Assembly: GCA_001799575.1 (NCBI GenBank) | Contig: MGTT01000011.1 | Coordinates: 186,001-250,000 of the forward strand | Direction: 5' to 3' | Length of the DNA: 64,000 nucleotides | Origin: Elusimicrobia bacterium GWA2_56_46 | Lineage (GTDB): Bacteria; Elusimicrobiota; Elusimicrobia; Elusimicrobiales; UBA9959 | Part shown: one piece after another, positions 9,350 through 16,975 of the stretch | Layout of the letters: each line of letters begins with the position of its first letter | Position numbering within the stretch: position 1 is the first letter of the stretch | The notes under the pieces: generated by a model | Told to the model about the DNA's origin: nothing | What the model saw: only the letters and a program-made list of their open reading frames with translations | Databases searched by the model: none | Program-made: the position numbers and the translations under genes

Positions 9350-11244
9350 AACTTCAAACCAAAGTGCTGTTGCTGCTATTCCCCTTAGCGATAACCGCCG
9401 GAGCTCTTATACTCATCCTCTCCAAAGGAGCCATTAACGACGTTCTCCTACGGGAAACGGCGGAACGGGGTTTTTTAGCGCTGACCGAAATTTCCCCCAA
9501 AGTCGACGCCGGCATGCGGACAGGGGAAGAGAAGACGCTGCTGCCTCTTCTTAACTCGGCGCATGTGCAGTTGCGGGCCTTGTATGTCGCGGCCTTAGCC
9601 CCCGACGGCACCGTACTCGCGCACACCAACGTCGTCGAAAAGGGCAGGATATATACCGACCCGGACACCCGGCAGATCCTGACCTATGAAAAACCGGGGT
9701 ATAAGGTGATCGATAGCAAGGGTCGCAAGGTGCTTGATATTGCCGCGCCCGTCTGGGCCAAAGACGAGGATTTTTTACTCTCCCATGAAAAAGGCGGAAA
9801 GACCTTTCTTGGGGTTCTGCGCATCGGCTTGAGCCTTGAAAATGTTTTGGCCACCAGGGCGATGATCCTCCGGCGCATAGCCCTGATCCTTATCGCCACC
9901 GGCGGGGCGATCCTGTTGGTCATCCTGTTGTTTTTACATAAGATCCTGTTTCCGATACGTTTGCTCTCCGACTCAACCCGGAAGATCGGAGAAGGACGCT
10001 ACGACGTGTCCGTTCCGGTGACTACCAGCGACGAGATCGGAGAATTGGCCGGGGCGTTCAACAAGATGGCCGACACTCTTGAAAAAACCACCGTTTCACG
10101 CAACAAACTGTCGGAAGAGGTTGTGGAACGAAAAAAAGCGGAGGAAAATCTGCTGCAATTGTTATCCCTGCATCACGCGACGCTGGAGTCAACCGCCGAC
10201 GGGATCCTTGTCATCGACACCGGCGGGAAAATTGTCACCAAAAACCGGAAATTCCTGCAGATGTGGCGTATTCCGGACGACATGGCCGCCTCTGAAGATG
10301 ACGGGAAGCTGCTCGCATATGTGCTGGAACAATTGACAAACCCGGGGGACTTTACGGCCAAAGTCACATGGCTCTATACTCATCCCGAGGAGGAATCGTT
10401 CGACGCCTTTACCTTCAAGGACGGCCGGATCTTTGAAAGATTTTCCCTCCCCCAGAGGATCGGGACCCGGATCGTGGGCCGCGTCTGGAACTTCCGGGAT
10501 GTCACTGAACGCAGGAAACTGGAGGGGATGCTGCTGCAATCCGAGAAACTGTCGGCGATCGGACAGCTTGCTGCGGGCGTGGCGCATGAGATAAACAATC
10601 CACTGGGAATTATTCTCGGCTTCGCTCAGAGCACGGTCAAACATCTTAAACCTGGGGATGAGGCGCTGGCTCTCCCGCTTAAGACCATCGAGCGGGAGGC
10701 GGTTCGCTGCAAGAATCTGGTTCAGAACCTGCTTGTTTTCTCAAGGATCTCGAAAAACGAGAGATTCCAGGAAATTAATTTAAACGACGCCATGGAAAGC
10801 GCCCTGTCCCTGATCTCGGCTCAAGCCAAGACGCGCAACGTGGAGCTGGTCAAAGAGCTGGGCGCCGGCTCGTCGCACATTCACGCCGACAAGACCCAGG
10901 TACAGCAGATCCTCATCAATCTGGCCAACAACGCCATTGACGCGATGCCAAAAGGCGGAACGCTCCTCTTCAAAACCTCGCTCTCCGCCAAGCGGCCGGG
11001 GTATGTGGAAATCCTGGTGCGCGACACCGGAGACGGAATTCCAAAAGCCATGCAAAAAAAGGTCTTCGAACCGTTCTTCACCACCAAGGAAGTCGGACAG
11101 GGCACCGGACTGGGGCTTTCCCTGGTATATGAGATAGTAGAAAAGCACGGCGGCTCCATTGAACTGGAAAGCGAAGAAGGAAAAGGAACGGAATTCTCCG
11201 TCCATCTGCCGATTCACCCCGCCGCGCCGCCCGCAAAGTGTTAA
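9346..11244 (+). CDS. Membrane sensor histidine kinase (periplasmic sensor-HAMP-PAS-HisKA-HATPase)
   Basis: 632 aa. Membrane segment 1 (about 7-27), a periplasmic sensor loop (about 28-175), membrane segment 2 (about 178-198), HAMP (about 200-252), coiled coil, PAS (about 275-385), HisKA with His414 (AAGVAHEINNPLGI) and an intact HATPase ([36 protein letters not shown]). There is no receiver domain, and no response regulator gene is adjacent. It is translationally coupled to the solitary binding protein (ATGA overlap), which suggests that protein, loaded by the TonB receptor, feeds the periplasmic domain. Confidence 0.92.
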   Translation: MKLQTKVLLLLFPLAITAGALILILSKGAINDVLLRETAERGFLALTEISPKVDAGMRTGEEKTLLPLLNSAHVQLRALYVAALAPDGTVLAHTNVVEKGRIYTDPDTRQILTYEKPGYKVIDSKGRKVLDIAAPVWAKDEDFLLSHEKGGKTFLGVLRIGLSLENVLATRAMILRRIALILIATGGAILLVILLFLHKILFPIRLLSDSTRKIGEGRYDVSVPVTTSDEIGELAGAFNKMADTLEKTTVSRNKLSEEVVERKKAEENLLQLLSLHHATLESTADGILVIDTGGKIVTKNRKFLQMWRIPDDMAASEDDGKLLAYVLEQLTNPGDFTAKVTWLYTHPEEESFDAFTFKDGRIFERFSLPQRIGTRIVGRVWNFRDVTERRKLEGMLLQSEKLSAIGQLAAGVAHEINNPLGIILGFAQSTVKHLKPGDEALALPLKTIEREAVRCKNLVQNLLVFSRISKNERFQEINLNDAMESALSLISAQAKTRNVELVKELGAGSSHIHADKTQVQQILINLANNAIDAMPKGGTLLFKTSLSAKRPGYVEILVRDTGDGIPKAMQKKVFEPFFTTKEVGQGTGLGLSLVYEIVEKHGGSIELESEEGKGTEFSVHLPIHPAAPPAKC

Positions 11245-11276
11245 CCTGAAAACTGCAACTGCAACTTTCAGGTTAA
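11241..11276. terminator. Perfect stem-loop between convergent genes
   Basis: 11-bp perfect inverted repeat (TTAACCTGAAA / TTTCAGGTTAA) with a 14-nt loop. It overlaps the kinase stop codon and lies 14 bp beyond the NUDIX stop. There is no strong U tract on either strand, so a bidirectional terminator is likely but not certain. Confidence 0.55.
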
Positions 11277-11290
11277 TTCAGAGAAGATAA

Positions 11291-11752
11291 TTACGATATC
11301 ACCGGCCATGTTTCCCGGCGAAACAAATAGGGAATGATCATCCGGTGAGTCGCCGCAATAGATAGATTTTGCAACTCATCCTGGGTGCAAAACCGGGCAT
11401 TCCGTGATTCGGCACTTAATCGGATGGCCCTTGTCGCGGCTTCTGCCGCGAAACAGATCGTTACGCTCTGCACCACTTCACCGTTAGCGAACTCAATAAT
11501 CCGGGAGGGATGTGAAAACAAGCCCAGTAGGTTGACCGAGCCCACGCTGAGCCCTGTCTCCTCCATAATCTCCCTACGAGCGCATTCCTCAAGAGATTCA
11601 CCAGGATCGAGTGCTCCACCGATAAGGCCCCATTCGCCGTCACGACGGTGGTCAAGCAGGACTCTGTCCTCATGGTAAATAGCCACGGTTGTGCCGATAT
11701 GAAGCCGCGTCGGGACAGGGGCCTTTGGATTCTTATAAAAATATTTGGACAT
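11291..11752 (-). CDS. NUDIX hydrolase
   Basis: 153 aa from ATG 11752, chosen over a start at 11791 because GAGGAA lies six bases upstream and the longer version begins inside a palindrome. The Nudix box fits GX5EX7REUXEEXGU: GGALDPGESLEECARREIMEETGL is split here as GGALDPGESLE followed by CARREIMEETGL. These enzymes hydrolyse nucleoside diphosphates linked to another moiety; the substrate is not predictable. Preceding residues (TVAIYHEDRVLLDHRRDGEWGL) are typical. By eye the gene is AT-richer than its neighbours, which may indicate acquisition together with the flanking palindrome. Confidence 0.9.
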   Translation of the reverse strand: MSKYFYKNPKAPVPTRLHIGTTVAIYHEDRVLLDHRRDGEWGLIGGALDPGESLEECARREIMEETGLSVGSVNLLGLFSHPSRIIEFANGEVVQSVTICFAAEAATRAIRLSAESRNARFCTQDELQNLSIAATHRMIIPYLFRRETWPVIS

Positions 11753-11783
11753 GTTATTCCTCAAAACGATGGATGGTCTCTTC

Positions 11784-11830
11784 GGTGACATAATACCTAT
11801 TAAATCCGCCGATATAGGTATTATGTCACC
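11784..11830. repeat. 17-bp perfect inverted repeat (47-bp palindromic element)
   Basis: Arms 11784-11800 (GGTGACATAATACCTAT) and 11814-11830 are exact reverse complements around a 13-nt loop. It lies between the NUDIX start and the stop of the 90-aa gene. It could be a terminator-like hairpin, an operator or a REP/RAYT-type mobile palindrome. No T-run follows on either strand. Confidence 0.75.
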
Positions 11831-11833
11831 CCA

Positions 11834-12106
11834 TCAGGCAACCTTTACGGATTTGCCTATCCAGATGAAAGCGGACGGCAGGATAAGACACTGGCAGTGA
11901 TCGCTGAGGATGGAAGTCGGCTCCGGGAGAATGGAGACTATCCCGTTAGTCCAGCTCACGTAGCGGATATGCTCCGCTTCAAGCCACTCGTATACCCGCG
12001 GCCCCACCCTCGGCATGATCGTCCAGACCACCGCCTTGTCCCACGGCACGTCTCCGGCGTCGGAGGAAAATTTAATTTCAGGAATTTTTTCAGCAAGCGA
12101 GTCCAT
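11834..12106 (-). CDS. Hypothetical 90-aa protein downstream of RNase P RNA
   Basis: 90 aa. ATG 12106 has a good ribosome site (GGGAGG, four bases away), which is the main support. The sequence is non-repetitive and protein-like (VPWDKAVVWTIMPRVG, YEWLEAEHIRYVSW), with no signal peptide and a mildly hydrophobic C-terminus ending IWIGKSVKVA. I do not recognise a family. It starts only about 20 nt after the RNase P RNA 3' end on the same strand, with no terminator between, so it may share that transcript. Confidence 0.5.
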   Translation of the reverse strand: MDSLAEKIPEIKFSSDAGDVPWDKAVVWTIMPRVGPRVYEWLEAEHIRYVSWTNGIVSILPEPTSILSDHCQCLILPSAFIWIGKSVKVA

Positions 12107-12125
12107 AAAACCTCCCGCTAAATTT

Positions 12126-12519
12126 TTTGATCGCGGACTGTACCCCGAATTCTGTCTTTATGCCTTGCGGCATAGAGAGGATCATTTATCTTGTGCGGCC
12201 CACTCTGCGCTTCCGCCCTTGCGGGCGGAGGACGGGCAGTCCGTAACGCATATTTGGCCTTGCTCCGGGCGGGGTTTGCAATGCTTTGCCGGTCGCCCGG
12301 CAAACGGTGCGCTCTTACCGCACCTTTTCACCCTTACCTGAAGCCTTGCGGCCTCCGGCGGTATACTTTCTGTTGCACTTTCCGTAAACCGGGGATCTGG
12401 CCCCGGCCTCCCGGCCTATGGCCGCTTAACGGCTTTGGACCGGCGCCTTGCCTTATGGAGTTCGGAAGTTCCTCTCCCCCCGCAAGCGGGAGAAGCGACC
12501 CTCCGTCCGCGATCAAATC
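12126..12519 (-). ncRNA. rnpB: RNase P RNA (bacterial type A-like)
   Basis: Read on the minus strand, it shows the conserved core of bacterial RNase P RNA: a CR-I-like GAGGAACTTCCGAACTCC, the ACAGAAAGTATACCGCC segment, GGTAAGGGTGAAAAGGTG followed by CGGTAAGAGCGCACC, then AAGATAAATGAT and GACAGAATTCGG near the 3' end (CR-V). The 5' and 3' ends pair through a 13-bp P1 helix (12505-12517 with 12126-12138). CR-I departs from the usual AAAGUCC, with ACTTCC instead. It processes tRNA 5' leaders with RnpA protein. Small ORFs in this interval are spurious. Ends are approximate. Confidence 0.93.
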
Positions 12520-12525
12520 GTAAGC

Positions 12526-12546
12526 AAAAGGTGCCTGGCACCTTTT
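12526..12546. terminator. Palindromic hairpin at the RNase HI 3' end (REP/terminator-like)
   Basis: AAAAGGTGCC-T-GGCACCTTTT, 10-bp arms, abutting the RNase HI stop and directly before RNase P RNA. On the minus strand it ends in a short T run, so it can act as an intrinsic terminator. The GGTGCC/GGCACC palindrome also resembles REP-type repeats dispersed by RAYT transposases in other bacteria. Confidence 0.6.
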
Positions 12547-13019
12547 TAAAACAGCTTCGGCTGGTGGGGATGCTGGGCTTTGGGCTCGGTTCCGGGGAGG
12601 TTGACTACCGCCCGGGGATCGTCCAGGATCTCGTTCACCAGCCTGTCGGCGTGACTATTGGCTTCCCTGCGCACATGGGAAACAGCCACCTCATTAAAAT
12701 GGGCAAGCTCCTTTTTGACGTCTCCCATGAGCGCCTGGAGCGTGGGATCTTTTATCCTGTACTCGCCTTTGAATTGTTTAACCAGCAGTTCCGAATCGGA
12801 AAAGATCTTCAGTTCCGAAACGCCAAGCTGCCGGGCCGTGGAAAGGGCCAGGATAAGGGCGTTGTATTCCGCGAAATTATTGGTACAGCGGCCGAGGTAC
12901 CGGCTTTCTTCCCGTACGAGGCCGCCTTTTTCGTCAAAAAAAGCCGCCGCGCAGGCCCCGCGCCCCGGATTGCCGCGCGAACCGCCGTCAATAAAAATAT
13001 TAAGTTTTTTGCCTTTCAT
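12546..13019 (-). CDS. Ribonuclease HI family protein
   Basis: 157 aa. The RNase H fold with its acidic residues is visible: Asp in FIDGGSRGNPG, Glu in NNFAEYNALI, Asp in IFSDSELLVKQ and the late Asp in NSHADRLVNE. It cleaves RNA in RNA-DNA hybrids. The FIDGGSRGNPG start and NNFAEYNAL core match the short RNase HI-like group. The last 15 residues are a His/Pro/Lys-rich tail. It lies directly upstream of RNase P RNA on the same strand with a hairpin at the junction. A 12-copy heptamer array lies 32 bp before its start. Confidence 0.9.
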   Translation of the reverse strand: MKGKKLNIFIDGGSRGNPGRGACAAAFFDEKGGLVREESRYLGRCTNNFAEYNALILALSTARQLGVSELKIFSDSELLVKQFKGEYRIKDPTLQALMGDVKKELAHFNEVAVSHVRREANSHADRLVNEILDDPRAVVNLPGTEPKAQHPHQPKLF

Positions 13020-13051
13020 ATTCCGATTCAGAATCAGGTATATAGGATGTA

Positions 13052-13135
13052 AGCCTTTAGCCTTTAGCCTTTAGCCTTTAGCCTTTAGCCTTTAGCCTTT
13101 AGCCTTTAGCCTTTAGCCTTTAGCCTTTAGCCTTT
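13052..13135. repeat. Perfect heptamer array, (AGCCTTT)x12
   Basis: 84 bp, exactly 12 uninterrupted AGCCTTT units on the plus strand (AAAGGCT in the sense of the flanking minus-strand genes), between the zinc-ribbon gene stop (13140) and the RNase HI start (13019). Both strands contain a stop in every frame. Perfect identity of 12 units implies recent expansion or active slippage. Confidence 0.97.
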
Positions 13136-13139
13136 CCCC

Positions 13140-13883
13140 CTACCCATACACCGTTTTATCCAGATAGATCATCCGCTGGCAATTGTCGCAGAACACCAGG
13201 GCATCATGCGTCTTGACGTCCACTATCTTCTGCGCCGTCAGCCCCATATTGCAGCCGCCGCACGAGATGTGACCGGTCTTATCTTCTTTTATATGCGCTA
13301 TCGCCAGACCCTTGCGCTGGGCCCTGATGAACTCGTATTTTTCCAGAACCGCTTCGCTTATTTTGGCGGCGGCCTCGGCGCGGGCGGCCCTGGCCGCTTC
13401 GAGCGCGGCTTCAAAATTAATTTTAGCGGCTTCAAGCTCTTTAACGCGCCGGTTCTTTTCTTCTTCCAGTTTTTTCACTTCCTGCTGGAGCTTCTTATCC
13501 TCTATCCCGGCCTTATCCACGTCGTCCATGAGGCCCAAAATCTCCGTCTCGATATCGTCCTTGGCTTTTTTAGCCGTTTCTATCTCGCTGAGAAGCGCCT
13601 TAAAAGCATTGTTTTCCTTTACCATGTTAAGATCGCGCTGATGCTTTCTTATTTCTTCGTCCTTCTCGGCTATGGCCAGTTCTTTGGATTTCTTTTCCAC
13701 CTGCAGCCTGACGAGAGTCTCTTTCGCCGCGTTCATGGAGTCTTTTTTTTCTTCAAAAGCGCGGTTGATCCCTCCGATCTCCTCCGGAACAGAGGCGATC
13801 TTTCCGGCCAGGTCGTCCACCGCCCTGTCTCTGGCCTGAAGCTCCACCAGCGCCCGTACTTCCGTGGTATGCATCAGTTTCAT
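13140..13883 (-). CDS. C4 zinc-ribbon coiled-coil protein (DUF164 / zf-RING_7 family)
   Basis: 247 aa. Residues about 15-190 are a long Lys/Glu/Ala-rich coiled-coil hairpin, followed by a C-terminal zinc ribbon with two CxxC knuckles (ISCGGCNMGL and VFCDNCQRMIYL). This is the arrangement of the bacterial DUF164 family, which is probably nucleic-acid associated but has no settled function. It is cytoplasmic. The start MKLMHTTEV at 13883 is preceded by a purine-rich AAGGAAG. It shares the minus strand with the downstream RNase HI and RNase P RNA genes, an association that hints at RNA metabolism. Confidence 0.85.
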   Translation of the reverse strand: MKLMHTTEVRALVELQARDRAVDDLAGKIASVPEEIGGINRAFEEKKDSMNAAKETLVRLQVEKKSKELAIAEKDEEIRKHQRDLNMVKENNAFKALLSEIETAKKAKDDIETEILGLMDDVDKAGIEDKKLQQEVKKLEEEKNRRVKELEAAKINFEAALEAARAARAEAAAKISEAVLEKYEFIRAQRKGLAIAHIKEDKTGHISCGGCNMGLTAQKIVDVKTHDALVFCDNCQRMIYLDKTVYG

Positions 13884-13947
13884 ATTTTCTTCCTTAAAAA
13901 AGATTACCGCAACAGAAAGAGCGGCAAAGATAAAAAGATTTTGTCCG

Positions 13948-13981
13948 CCTTTAGCCTTTATCCTTCAGCCCTAACCCTTTT
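13948..13981. repeat. Degenerate heptamer tract (CCTTTAG family)
   Basis: Units CCTTTAG, CCTTTAT, CCTTCAG, CCCTAAC, CCTTTTC. The aldolase stop codon (TAG at 13973-13971 on the minus strand) lies in the fourth unit. Confidence 0.8.
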
Positions 13982-14849
13982 CACCCAGCCTCTTCCTGAT
14001 CTCTTCCAGCTTTTTCACTTTGTCCGGAGGTATAAGCTTTCCGCCGCCCAGGTGCTCCGCGACCAGGGTGATCTTCGCGGCCTGTTCCACCGTCTCCATG
14101 CGCTGAAAAGCGGCCTCAAGGCTTGCGCCATAAGTCACTACTCCGTGATTGGCCAGCATTATAGCGTTGTGACTTTCCAGCAGCCCCGTTATCGAATCTG
14201 ATACCTCGCCGGTGCCCGGGGTGGCGTACGGGGCAAGCGGAACTTTTCCGAGTCCGATAACTATCTCGGACGTAAGGGGCTTGTCCAGCGCTATGCCGGC
14301 CGAAGCCAGTCCTGTGGCCACCGGAGGATGCGCGTGAACGACCGCCAGGACATCCGGCCTTTTCGCGTACACGCGCAAATGCAGAAGATACTCCGAGGAC
14401 GGTTTTCTGCCGCTTATAAACTTCCCGTCCATGGAGATCCTGGCCATATCGGCCGGCGCCAGTTTACCCTTGGAAACTCCAGAAGCGGTTATAAGAACCG
14501 AGCCGTCGGCCAACCTGACGCTGATGTTGCCGTCGGTGGCCGGCACAAAACCCAGCTCATAAAGTTTCCGCCCCGTTTCCACGATCCGTTCCCTCAACTC
14601 CTCTTCCTTAGGCTTTGCTCCGTTGCCGGTCCTCGGATCTTGTCCGTTGCCAACCCTCCAACGGATACAGTGGCCTGTGCCACGCTCTAACCCTCCAACC
14701 CTCTCCCTTTCGCCCCCGTAGTCCAGCCAGTCACGCGACAGCGGGCTGATAATGGCGTTTTCCGGGATACTTACGGCTTTCCCGCCGGGCGGATTCATCC
14801 GCCGCAGCTCCCAGTCGCTTATAAAAATCTTTTCTTTCTTGTCAGACAT
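13971..14849 (-). CDS. Class II aldolase/adducin family protein with a repeat-derived insertion
   Basis: 292 aa. Residues about 85-290 are a class II aldolase/adducin domain: GNISVRL, ITASGVSKGKL, the zinc-binding histidines in VVHAHPPVATGLA, PYATPGTGE, ANHGVVTYG for the third metal His, and a C-terminal helix. The family includes fuculose- and ribulose-phosphate aldolases and epimerases; the substrate is not assigned. The N-terminal 45 residues (ISDWELRRMNPPGGKAV onward) look like genuine protein. Residues about 47-80 are Gly/Arg-rich and encoded by palindromes and CCAACCCT-like repeats, an apparent in-frame insertion. The stop codon is within a heptamer tract. Confidence 0.85.
   Translation of the reverse strand: MSDKKEKIFISDWELRRMNPPGGKAVSIPENAIISPLSRDWLDYGGERERVGGLERGTGHCIRWRVGNGQDPRTGNGAKPKEEELRERIVETGRKLYELGFVPATDGNISVRLADGSVLITASGVSKGKLAPADMARISMDGKFISGRKPSSEYLLHLRVYAKRPDVLAVVHAHPPVATGLASAGIALDKPLTSEIVIGLGKVPLAPYATPGTGEVSDSITGLLESHNAIMLANHGVVTYGASLEAAFQRMETVEQAAKITLVAEHLGGGKLIPPDKVKKLEEIRKRLGEKG
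14622..14712. repeat. Palindrome-rich low-complexity insert inside the aldolase gene
   Basis: Contains CCGTTG...CAACGG and GTGGC-CTGT-GCCAC inverted repeats plus CTAACCCTCCAACCCTC runs. It encodes the Gly/Arg-rich linker between the N-terminal segment and the aldolase domain. Confidence 0.5.
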
Positions 14850-14873
14850 ATTTACAGGGAACCGGCTGTCCCG

Positions 14874-15728
14874 CTACCGGATATTCTTAAGTATCTCTTT
14901 GGTGGCTTTAGACCTGTTCAGCGTATAGAAGTGTATCCCGGGCGCGCCCCGCTTCAACAGCTCTTCGGCCTGCCGCGAGGCGTACTCCACGCTGAACTTC
15001 AAAAGCGACTCCTTATCGTCCGCGTATTTTTCCACGCCGTCCTTTATGACCCGCGGCAGGAACACGCTGAAAAGCTTGCTGAAATTCTGGAGCTGTTTAT
15101 AACTGGTGAGCGGCATCAGGCCGGGTATTATGGGCGCGGCCACGCCGGCTTTACGCGCTTTCTCCACGAACTCGAAATAGAACCTGTTCTCAAAAAACAA
15201 TTGGGTGATGATAAAGTCCGCGCCCGCTTCAGTCTTTGTTTTCAGCGCCTTTATGTCGGTTTCGAAATCCGCCGCTTCCGGATGTTTTTCAGGATAACCG
15301 GCGCCGCCGATGGAAAATCCGCCGAGGGCTTTGAGGTCCGCGGCCAGCTCGCTGGCGTAGCGGTACTCCCGCTTCGGCGGAATGCCTTCTATATTGTGGA
15401 TATCTCCGCGCAGGGCCAGGACATTCTCTATGCCAAGGATCTTCAGGCGTCCGGCGATGGCCTTTATCTCCTCCCGGCTGTGCCCTATGCAGGTAAGATG
15501 GGCCATTACCTCCAGGCCCAGTTTTTCCTTTATGACCCCGGACAGCGCCACGGTCCGGTAGGGCGCCGCGCCCGTGGAGGAATTTGTGATGGAGATGAAA
15601 TCCGGATCAAGGGCCTTCAGCTCTTTTACCGTCTCAAAAAGTTTTTCCGAGTCGGCTTCCGTCTTCGGCGGATAAAACTCGAAAGAAAACAGCTTCCCCG
15701 GTCGTTTCAGTCTTTCCGTAATTTTCAT
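14874..15728 (-). CDS. metF: Methylenetetrahydrofolate reductase
   Basis: 284 aa from ATG 15728 (MKITERLKRPGKLF); a longer frame would start inside an inverted-repeat element. It reduces 5,10-methylene-THF to 5-methyl-THF with FAD. Visible features are FSFEFYPPKTEADSEKLF with the catalytic Glu, SITNSSTGA, AHLTCIGHSREEI, NVLALRGDI with the conserved substrate-site Asp, FIITQLFFENRFYFEFVE, IIPGLMPLTSY and GIHFYTLNRSKAT near the end. It is full length for bacterial MetF. GAGAAG lies just upstream of the start. It supplies methyl groups for methionine synthesis. Confidence 0.95.
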   Translation of the reverse strand: MKITERLKRPGKLFSFEFYPPKTEADSEKLFETVKELKALDPDFISITNSSTGAAPYRTVALSGVIKEKLGLEVMAHLTCIGHSREEIKAIAGRLKILGIENVLALRGDIHNIEGIPPKREYRYASELAADLKALGGFSIGGAGYPEKHPEAADFETDIKALKTKTEAGADFIITQLFFENRFYFEFVEKARKAGVAAPIIPGLMPLTSYKQLQNFSKLFSVFLPRVIKDGVEKYADDKESLLKFSVEYASRQAEELLKRGAPGIHFYTLNRSKATKEILKNIR

Positions 15729-15753
15729 AATCTTCTCATAAAACTTTCCTCTA

Positions 15754-15901
15754 GGGCCGGGCGCGGGGTTGCCGACGGGTATCACTGGAGGGGTGACGGG
15801 TGTCGGGCTTTTTTGACCCCGCAGGTTGCCGAGGGAAGCAAAAAAGTCCGACCCCGGCAGGACCCCGAACTTGCAGCCGTCGGCAACCCCGCGCCCGGCC
15901 C
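15754..15901. mobile_element. 148-bp element with 25-bp perfect terminal inverted repeats (MITE-like)
   Basis: Ends 15754-15778 and 15877-15901 are exact 25-nt reverse complements (outer sequence GGGCCGGGCGCGGGG...). A nested 13-bp repeat with one mismatch (TCGGGCTTTTTTG / CAAAAAAGTCCGA) lies inside. It begins one base after the lepB stop and ends 26 bp before the metF start. It encodes no protein. It could be a non-autonomous transposable element or an elaborate hairpin terminator; I see no clear target-site duplication. Confidence 0.6.
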
Positions 15902-15902
15902 C

Positions 15903-16961
15903 CTACTGCGGCAGCCCCATCCTGGACAACGGCCAGTAGATAAACCACGCCCTTCCCTTTATGAGATAGGCCGGCACCGGGCCCCAATAGCGTGAATCGC
16001 ACGAACGATCCCGGTTATCGCCCATTACCATATAATGGCCTTTGGGCACCGTCACGGGGCCGAAGTTGTCCCTGACGAGTTCGGAGACCATCTTGGCCAG
16101 CATCCTGTTCTCCCAGAAAAGCTGGTAATCGACCGGAGGTATGCGGCTTGAGTGGGGCCGCGGGTAACGGCCGGGATCCAGATACTGCGTATAGGATTCG
16201 TCCGCCAGCTTGACCCCGTTGATAAACACCGCCCCGTCCTTAAGTTCGACCGTCTCTCCGGGCAGGCCGATGACGCGTTTTATAAAATCTTTGCCGTACT
16301 GGCGGCCGCCGCACTGCTCCTCGTCGGGATCAAAGGACGGGAACTGGAAAATCACGATATCCCCCCGGTTTATTTTTTTAAAATCCAGCACTTTCTTATG
16401 CGTGTAGGGGATCCTGAAACCGTAAATAAACTTGTTGACGAAGAGGTGATCCCCCTCCAGGAAAGTGCTCCTCATGGAACCCGAGGGGATCTTGAAAGCC
16501 TGGACGAAGAGATACATGACCACCGACGCCAGAACCACGGCGGAGAAGATGGTCTCCGACCACTCCATGTCTTCCTTTATCCCGGGCGGCAGGGCGGCCA
16601 GGTGGGCCGCGGCGGGTTTTCCGTCCTTGTGCGCCGGCTTATTCTCCGCCTGAGTTCTGGCGGAAGCGGATTTTTTCGCCCCGAACCTGAAATACGCCCA
16701 GAGCCCCCCCGCCAGACCGGCGAGAAGTCCGTAGATAACCTGTTTCCGGGAGAACAGAACGGCGGTCACCACTTCTCCCTTGCGGTTGTCCAGGCTCACC
16801 ATCAGGAGGAGCATACCCGCAAAACCCACGATCGCGATAAACACCGCGTGCCAGACGCGGGCGAATTCCTCGGACTTAAATCTGCCCTTTTCGCTGAAAT
16901 GATGGGAGAAGAATAAGTGAACGCCCACCAGAATACCGATCCAGAAAAGTTTTTCTTCCAC
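15903..16961 (-). CDS. lepB: Signal peptidase I with N-terminal membrane extension
   Basis: 352 aa from GTG 16961, chosen because AAGGAG lies seven bases upstream and the previous gene stops at 16976. Three hydrophobic segments (about 5-22, 38-58, 75-95) precede a charged linker and the anchor segment. The S26 boxes follow: catalytic Ser in KIPSGSMRSTF, catalytic Lys in GKDFIKRVIGLPGE, and box E in MGDNRDRSCDSRYWGPV. It cleaves signal peptides on the outer face of the inner membrane. The N-terminal three-segment region is longer than in typical LepB. It is the next gene after lepA, as in many bacteria. Confidence 0.94.
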   Translation of the reverse strand: MEEKLFWIGILVGVHLFFSHHFSEKGRFKSEEFARVWHAVFIAIVGFAGMLLLMVSLDNRKGEVVTAVLFSRKQVIYGLLAGLAGGLWAYFRFGAKKSASARTQAENKPAHKDGKPAAAHLAALPPGIKEDMEWSETIFSAVVLASVVMYLFVQAFKIPSGSMRSTFLEGDHLFVNKFIYGFRIPYTHKKVLDFKKINRGDIVIFQFPSFDPDEEQCGGRQYGKDFIKRVIGLPGETVELKDGAVFINGVKLADESYTQYLDPGRYPRPHSSRIPPVDYQLFWENRMLAKMVSELVRDNFGPVTVPKGHYMVMGDNRDRSCDSRYWGPVPAYLIKGRAWFIYWPLSRMGLPQ

Positions 16962-16975
16962 AATTATTCTCCTTG

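Noticed and set aside
12118-12523. Small protein frames of 60-110 codons on both strands
   Set aside because: They lie within the RNase P RNA, whose conserved core and P1 helix are clear.
14874-15785. Longer metF frame beginning at 15785
   Set aside because: Its first 19 residues come from the inverted-repeat element; ATG 15728 has a ribosome site and matches family starts.
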